Source of the DNA: DATEAV01 sp964575425
GTDB lineage: Bacteria > Chloroflexota > Anaerolineae > Anaerolineales > E44-bin32
Length of the DNA stretch: 16,577 bases
Reading direction: 5' to 3'
Assembly (NCBI GenBank): GCA_964575425.1
Contig: CAZNRD010000054.1
Location: forward strand, 1 to 16,577
A program made the translations under genes and the position numbers. Positions 14,004 to 16,577 of this stretch are shown here, in pieces. How positions within the stretch are numbered: position 1 is the first letter of the stretch; each line of letters opens with the position of its first letter. Under the pieces are notes generated by a model. That model was not told the origin of the DNA, ran no database searches, and worked only from the letters and a program-made list of their open reading frames with translations.

Positions 14004-14726
14004 CTAGATCCTTGCCTCCATGGCCGTGGCCGCGTTGGGGTCCACGCGGATGCCCGGCCCCATGGTCGTCGTCACCACCACCTTGCGGATGTAAGTGCCT
14101 TTCGCGCCTGCCGGACGGGCCTTCCTCACCGCCTCCATCAACGCCGCCATGTTGTCGTACAGGTTCTCCGGCGGGAATGAGGCTTTGCCGATCGGCACGT
14201 GCAGATTTGCCGTCCGGTCGATGCGGAACTCCACGCGCCCAGCCTTCAGTTCTTTGACCGCCCGCGCCAGGTCTGCCGCTGGGACCACCGTGCCGGCCTT
14301 CGGGTTTGGCATCAGACCCCGCGTGCCCAGGATGCGGCCCAGGCCCGACCGCCCGATCTTCCCCATCATTTCAGGCGTGGCGACGGTGGCATCGAACTCC
14401 AGCCAGCCTTCCTGGATGCGTTTTATGACCTCATCGTCGCCGATGTAGTCGGCCCCGGCCTCCAGCGCCGTCCGCGCTGCTTCTCCCTCCACAAAGGCCA
14501 GCACCCGGATTCGCTTGCCAAGTCCGTGTGGCAGCAGGACTGTGTCGCGCACCTGCTGATCGGCGTGCTTGGGATCCACGCCCAGGCGCACGTGCACCTC
14601 GACCGTGGCATCGAACTTGGTGATGGATGTCTCCCGAGCCAGCGTCAGGGCTTCGAGGGGCTGGTAGAGCCGCTCCCGTTCGACCTTGCCGGCCGCGGCC
14701 CGATACTTCTTTCCATGCTTGGCCAT
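14004..14726 (-). CDS. rplA: 50S ribosomal protein L1
   Basis: A 240-residue L1. The start is at ATG 14726 (MAKHGKKYRAAAGKVER), five bases after AAGGAG; an in-frame ATG at 14774 would add 16 unrelated residues encoded by a structured RNA element and is rejected. Landmarks: TKFDATVEVHVRLGVDPKHADQQVR, LPHGLGKRIRVLAF, GRILGTRGLMPNPKAGTV and a C-terminal KGTYIRKVVVTTTMGPGIRVD. L1 binds helices of 23S rRNA at the exit-site stalk and in many bacteria represses its own operon by binding mRNA. An L1-site-like structure lies immediately upstream. Confidence 0.97.
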   Translation of the reverse strand: MAKHGKKYRAAAGKVERERLYQPLEALTLARETSITKFDATVEVHVRLGVDPKHADQQVRDTVLLPHGLGKRIRVLAFVEGEAARTALEAGADYIGDDEVIKRIQEGWLEFDATVATPEMMGKIGRSGLGRILGTRGLMPNPKAGTVVPAADLARAVKELKAGRVEFRIDRTANLHVPIGKASFPPENLYDNMAALMEAVRKARPAGAKGTYIRKVVVTTTMGPGIRVDPNAATAMEARI

Positions 14727-14737
14727 GCTCGCTCCTT

Positions 14738-14774
14738 GTGGTCCTGGCGGGCAGCCGGACGGCTGCCCTCCCAC
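14738..14774 (-). promoter_or_regulatory. candidate L1-binding mRNA element upstream of rplA
   Basis: On the minus strand GTGG pairs with CCAC as an outer stem. An asymmetric internal loop (GAG on the 5' side, CGCCAGGA on the 3' side) follows. An apical hairpin of seven perfect pairs, GGCAGCC and GGCTGCC around GTCC, caps it. The element ends 11 nt before the rplA start and covers its Shine-Dalgarno flank. A twin lies before rplK. Confidence 0.6.
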
Positions 14775-14781
14775 GTCGTGT

Positions 14782-15207
14782 TCAGTCCTCGACCAGGATG
14801 CCCATGTTGCGGGCAGTACCTTCGACCTGACGCATCGCCCCTTCGAGATCGAGGGCGTTCAGGTCCTTCATCTTGATCTCCGCGATCTCCCGCAGCTGGG
14901 CGCGACTGATCTTGCCCACTTTCTGGCGGTTGGCCTCGGCCGAGCCTTTCTCCACCCCGGCTGCCTTGCGCAGCAGCACCGGCGTCGGCGGCGTCTTGAG
15001 GACAAAGGTGAACGAGCCGTCGCTGTAGATGCTCACCTCGGCCGGGATGATCTCCCCGGGCCGGTTCGCCGTGCGGGCGTTGTATTCTTTGCAGAACATC
15101 ATCAGGTTAATGCCGTGCGGCGCCAGCGCTGGCCCAATGGGCGGGGCAGGGTTCGCCTTGCCGGCCTCGATCTGCAGGCGCACCACGGCTTTGAGTTTCT
15201 TGGCCAC
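14782..15207 (-). CDS. rplK: 50S ribosomal protein L11
   Basis: A 141-residue L11, the normal length. It starts with GTG at 15207, with AAGGAG seven bases upstream. Landmarks: VVRLQIEAGKANPAPPIGPALAPHGINLM, the proline-rich N-terminal domain that binds thiostrepton and factors. The rRNA-binding C-terminal domain has KISRAQLREIAEIKMKDLNA and ends GTARNMGI. L11 forms the base of the GTPase stalk. It lies between nusG and rplA with 56-nt and 55-nt gaps, both carrying the same type of structured element. Confidence 0.97.
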   Translation of the reverse strand: MAKKLKAVVRLQIEAGKANPAPPIGPALAPHGINLMMFCKEYNARTANRPGEIIPAEVSIYSDGSFTFVLKTPPTPVLLRKAAGVEKGSAEANRQKVGKISRAQLREIAEIKMKDLNALDLEGAMRQVEGTARNMGILVED

Positions 15208-15222
15208 TGACTTTCTCCTTCG

Positions 15223-15257
15223 GTGGTCTTGGCGGGCAGTTCGGACCGCCCTCCCAC
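15223..15257 (-). promoter_or_regulatory. candidate L1-binding mRNA element upstream of rplK
   Basis: The minus strand folds as GTGG/CCAC outer stem, GAG versus CGCCAAGA asymmetric internal loop, and apical hairpin GGCGGT/ACTGCC around CCGA. Internal loop and outer stem match the element before rplA almost base for base while the apical stem differs but still pairs. In E. coli the L1 repressor site is also in the rplK leader. Confidence 0.6.
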
Positions 15258-15263
15258 TCTGCC

Positions 15264-15944
15264 TCAGGCCTTTTCGACCTGAAGGAAGTCTAGCTCCACA
15301 GGGGTCTCACGACCAAAGAACGACACCATCACCCGCACCTTGGCCCGTTCCATATCGAGATCAGCCACCGTCCCGATGAAATCGTTGAAGGGGCCGTCGA
15401 TGATGCGCACCTTCTGCCCCGGCTTGTAGGTCACCTTGACGCGCGGGGCCTCCGCCTCCATGCGCTTCACAATCTGCGCCACTTCCTCCGGCCGGAGCGG
15501 CGTGGGCTCGTTGCCCATACCCACGAAGCCCGTCACCCCCGGTGTGTTACGCACCACGTACCACGAATCCTCGGTGAGGATCATCTGCACCAGGATGTAG
15601 CCTGGGAAGACGCGGCGCTCGACCGTCCGCCGCTTGCCGTCCTTGACCTCAATCTCCTCTTCCGTGGGGACAACGACGTCGAAGATCTTGTCCTTCATCC
15701 CCATCGTCTCGATGCGCTGCTCGAGATTGTGGCGGACTTTGTTCTCATAGCCCGAATAGCAGTGGACGACATACCACTTGCGCCCGTCATCCACTTCGGC
15801 CGCCGGAGCCGGCGAGGCCTCTACCCCACCCTTCTCTCTTGCGGGTTGGCTCACGGCCTCGGCCGGCGGCGCCCGGGCCTCCACCGCCGCCGGCACCACC
15901 GCCTCGCCCTGCTCCTCGCCGTGCACCTCTTCCTGATCCGCCAT
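15264..15944 (-). CDS. nusG: transcription termination/antitermination factor NusG
   Basis: A 226-residue NusG, longer than the usual ~180 because of an N-terminal extension of about 52 residues rich in Ala, Pro and Glu. The NGN domain starts at KWYVVHCYSGYENKVRHNLE, with VFPGYILVQM and a TPGVTGFVG segment. A C-terminal KOW domain follows (GQKVRIIDGPFNDFIGTVADL). NusG binds RNA polymerase and links it to Rho or the ribosome. ATG 15944 is chosen because it has GAGG just upstream and lies 13 nt after the secE stop; an in-frame ATG at 16016 would overlap secE. Confidence 0.95.
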   Translation of the reverse strand: MADQEEVHGEEQGEAVVPAAVEARAPPAEAVSQPAREKGGVEASPAPAAEVDDGRKWYVVHCYSGYENKVRHNLEQRIETMGMKDKIFDVVVPTEEEIEVKDGKRRTVERRVFPGYILVQMILTEDSWYVVRNTPGVTGFVGMGNEPTPLRPEEVAQIVKRMEAEAPRVKVTYKPGQKVRIIDGPFNDFIGTVADLDMERAKVRVMVSFFGRETPVELDFLQVEKA

Positions 15945-15957
15945 CTTCCTCACCTGA

Positions 15958-16179
15958 TCAGAAAAGACCCACCAGCAGTTTGAATACCTGCTGGAAGACA
16001 TAATCCAGGAAGCCAAGCACCAGGCTCATCACCAGCAGCGAGATCAACACGATCACCGTCAGGTTCGTCGCCTCGCGCCGGGTGGGCCAATTCACCTTGC
16101 GCAGCTCGGCCACCGTCTCGCGCGCAAAGCGAACGATGCCCTTCGGTTCCTTTCTGCCGGCGACCTGCGCTTTCGCCAC
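15958..16179 (-). CDS. secE: preprotein translocase subunit SecE
   Basis: A 73-residue single-span SecE, typical of non-enterobacterial forms. The amphipathic cytoplasmic helix with the family motif is FARETVAELRKVNWPTRREA, followed by one membrane segment (LTVIVLISLLVMSLVLGFLDY). It clamps SecY in the translocon. The start is GTG 16179, eight bases after AGGAG. A longer open frame continues upstream to 16266 but runs through the tRNA-Trp gene and is not coding. Confidence 0.95.
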   Translation of the reverse strand: MAKAQVAGRKEPKGIVRFARETVAELRKVNWPTRREATNLTVIVLISLLVMSLVLGFLDYVFQQVFKLLVGLF

Positions 16180-16208
16180 GAACGTCTCTCCTCCCTTCAG
16201 CACTCTGG

Positions 16209-16282
16209 CAGGCCAGGCAGGACTCGAACCCGCAGCCCCCGCTTTTGGAGAGCGGTGCTCTGCCAAATTGAGCTACTGGCCT
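16209..16282 (-). tRNA. trnW: tRNA-Trp (anticodon CCA)
   Basis: A cloverleaf of 74 nt on the minus strand. Acceptor strands AGGCCAG and CTGGCCT pair fully, with G as discriminator. The anticodon arm is CCGCT-CTCCAAA-AGCGG, giving anticodon CCA. The T-loop reads GGTTCGAGTCC. The 3' CCA is not encoded. A tRNA-Trp between rpmG and secE is a common arrangement. Confidence 0.96.
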
Positions 16283-16314
16283 GTGTGGGCGGAGCAGATC
16301 CGCCCTGGCATCTC

Positions 16315-16479
16315 CTACTTCGTCTCGCGATGCAGCGTGTGCTTGCCGCAGCGCGGGCAGTACTTGCGAAACTCGATCCGCCCCGGGTCGTTGCGGCGGT
16401 TCTTCTCCGTCGTGTAGTTCCTCTCCTGGCACTCGCTGCAGGCCAGGGTTACCACTGGACGCACGTCCCTTTTCGCCAT
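16315..16479 (-). CDS. rpmG: 50S ribosomal protein L33 (zinc-binding type)
   Basis: A 54-residue protein from ATG 16479: MAKRDVRPVVTLACSECQER, then NYTTEKNRRNDPGRIEFRKY and CPRCGKHTLHRETK. The two CXXC pairs (CSEC and CPRC) are intact, so it is the zinc-dependent C+ form rather than the zinc-free paralogue. Position between tuf and tRNA-Trp is the standard one. Confidence 0.95.
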   Translation of the reverse strand: MAKRDVRPVVTLACSECQERNYTTEKNRRNDPGRIEFRKYCPRCGKHTLHRETK

Positions 16480-16525
16480 GGCCCTAACCGCCCGGCGGCT
16501 CTCGCCCCCGCAGCGGACTCCCTTC

Positions 16526-16577
16526 CTACTCGAGAATCTCGGTGATGACGCCGGCGCCCACCGTCAGGCCGCCCTCC
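16526..16577 (-). CDS. tuf: elongation factor Tu, C-terminal end (partial)
   Basis: Only the last 16 codons are inside the window: EGGLTVGAGVITEILE then TAG. This is the invariant C-terminus of EF-Tu (usually EGG-R-TVGAGVVTEILE). The gene runs on beyond the right edge. It is followed by rpmG after 46 nt. Confidence 0.93.
   Translation of the reverse strand, partial: EGGLTVGAGVITEILE

Noticed and set aside
14199..15210. Plus-strand open frames of 225 and 174 codons over rplA and rplK
   Set aside because: Antisense to two perfectly conserved ribosomal protein genes; no domain recognised.
16180..16266. N-terminal extension of secE
   Set aside because: The extra codons are read from the tRNA-Trp gene; GTG 16179 with a good Shine-Dalgarno is the start.
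1..16577. CRISPR arrays, insertion sequences, transposase or integrase genes, attachment sites
   Set aside because: No regularly spaced direct repeats, no terminal inverted repeats around a transposase-like frame and no recombinase motif were found by reading; the accessory look of 9.6-12.8 kb therefore has no direct mobility marker.

Overview
The window is GC-rich bacterial chromosome. Two facts point to a Chloroflexota-type lineage (Anaerolineae-like): codon use and the protein sequences, and the minus-strand order tuf, rpmG, tRNA-Trp, secE, nusG, rplK, rplA, rplJ, rplL with no rpoB directly after rplL. This assignment is inference from gene order and protein style; no marker search was possible.

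Positions 1-6599 (+ strand) hold one tightly packed operon that looks devoted to glucosylglycerate-type compatible solutes. In order it encodes a GH13_18 sugar phosphorylase (5' end outside the window), a GT4 glycosyltransferase, a fusion of a tandem universal-stress-protein region to a glucosyl-3-phosphoglycerate synthase (GpgS, GT81), a histidine phosphatase suited to removing the phosphate (GpgP-like), and a second GT4 enzyme paralogous to the first. Three of the junctions are ATGA overlaps. GpgS plus the phosphatase would make glucosylglycerate, the GT4 enzymes could extend it (for example to mannosylglucosylglycerate), and the GH13_18 enzyme could recycle it by phosphorolysis.

Positions 6686-9349 hold a two-subunit family I CoA-transferase (GctA/GctB or IpdA/IpdB-like) followed by a CPBP-family membrane protease. 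Positions 9608-12282 look accessory. They hold a stand-alone D-Ala-D-Ala-ligase-like ATP-grasp enzyme with a hairpin terminator. A strong sigma70-type promoter follows, overlapped by a perfect GAAC-N4-GTTC palindrome (LexA-like SOS box). It drives a four-helix membrane protein and a membrane-anchored lytic transglycosylase.

Positions 12283-12839 contain no intact gene. On the minus strand they carry a decayed response regulator, with a stop codon, loss of the phospho-acceptor Asp and a frameshift, and possibly a scrap of its histidine kinase.

Positions 12840-16577 (minus strand) are the conserved translation/secretion/antitermination cluster from the 3' end of tuf to rplL. RNA regulation is well visible there. 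A canonical L10 leader with an attenuator hairpin precedes rplJ. Two near-identical structured elements that resemble the L1-binding region of 23S rRNA precede rplK and rplA. A strong hairpin follows rplL.
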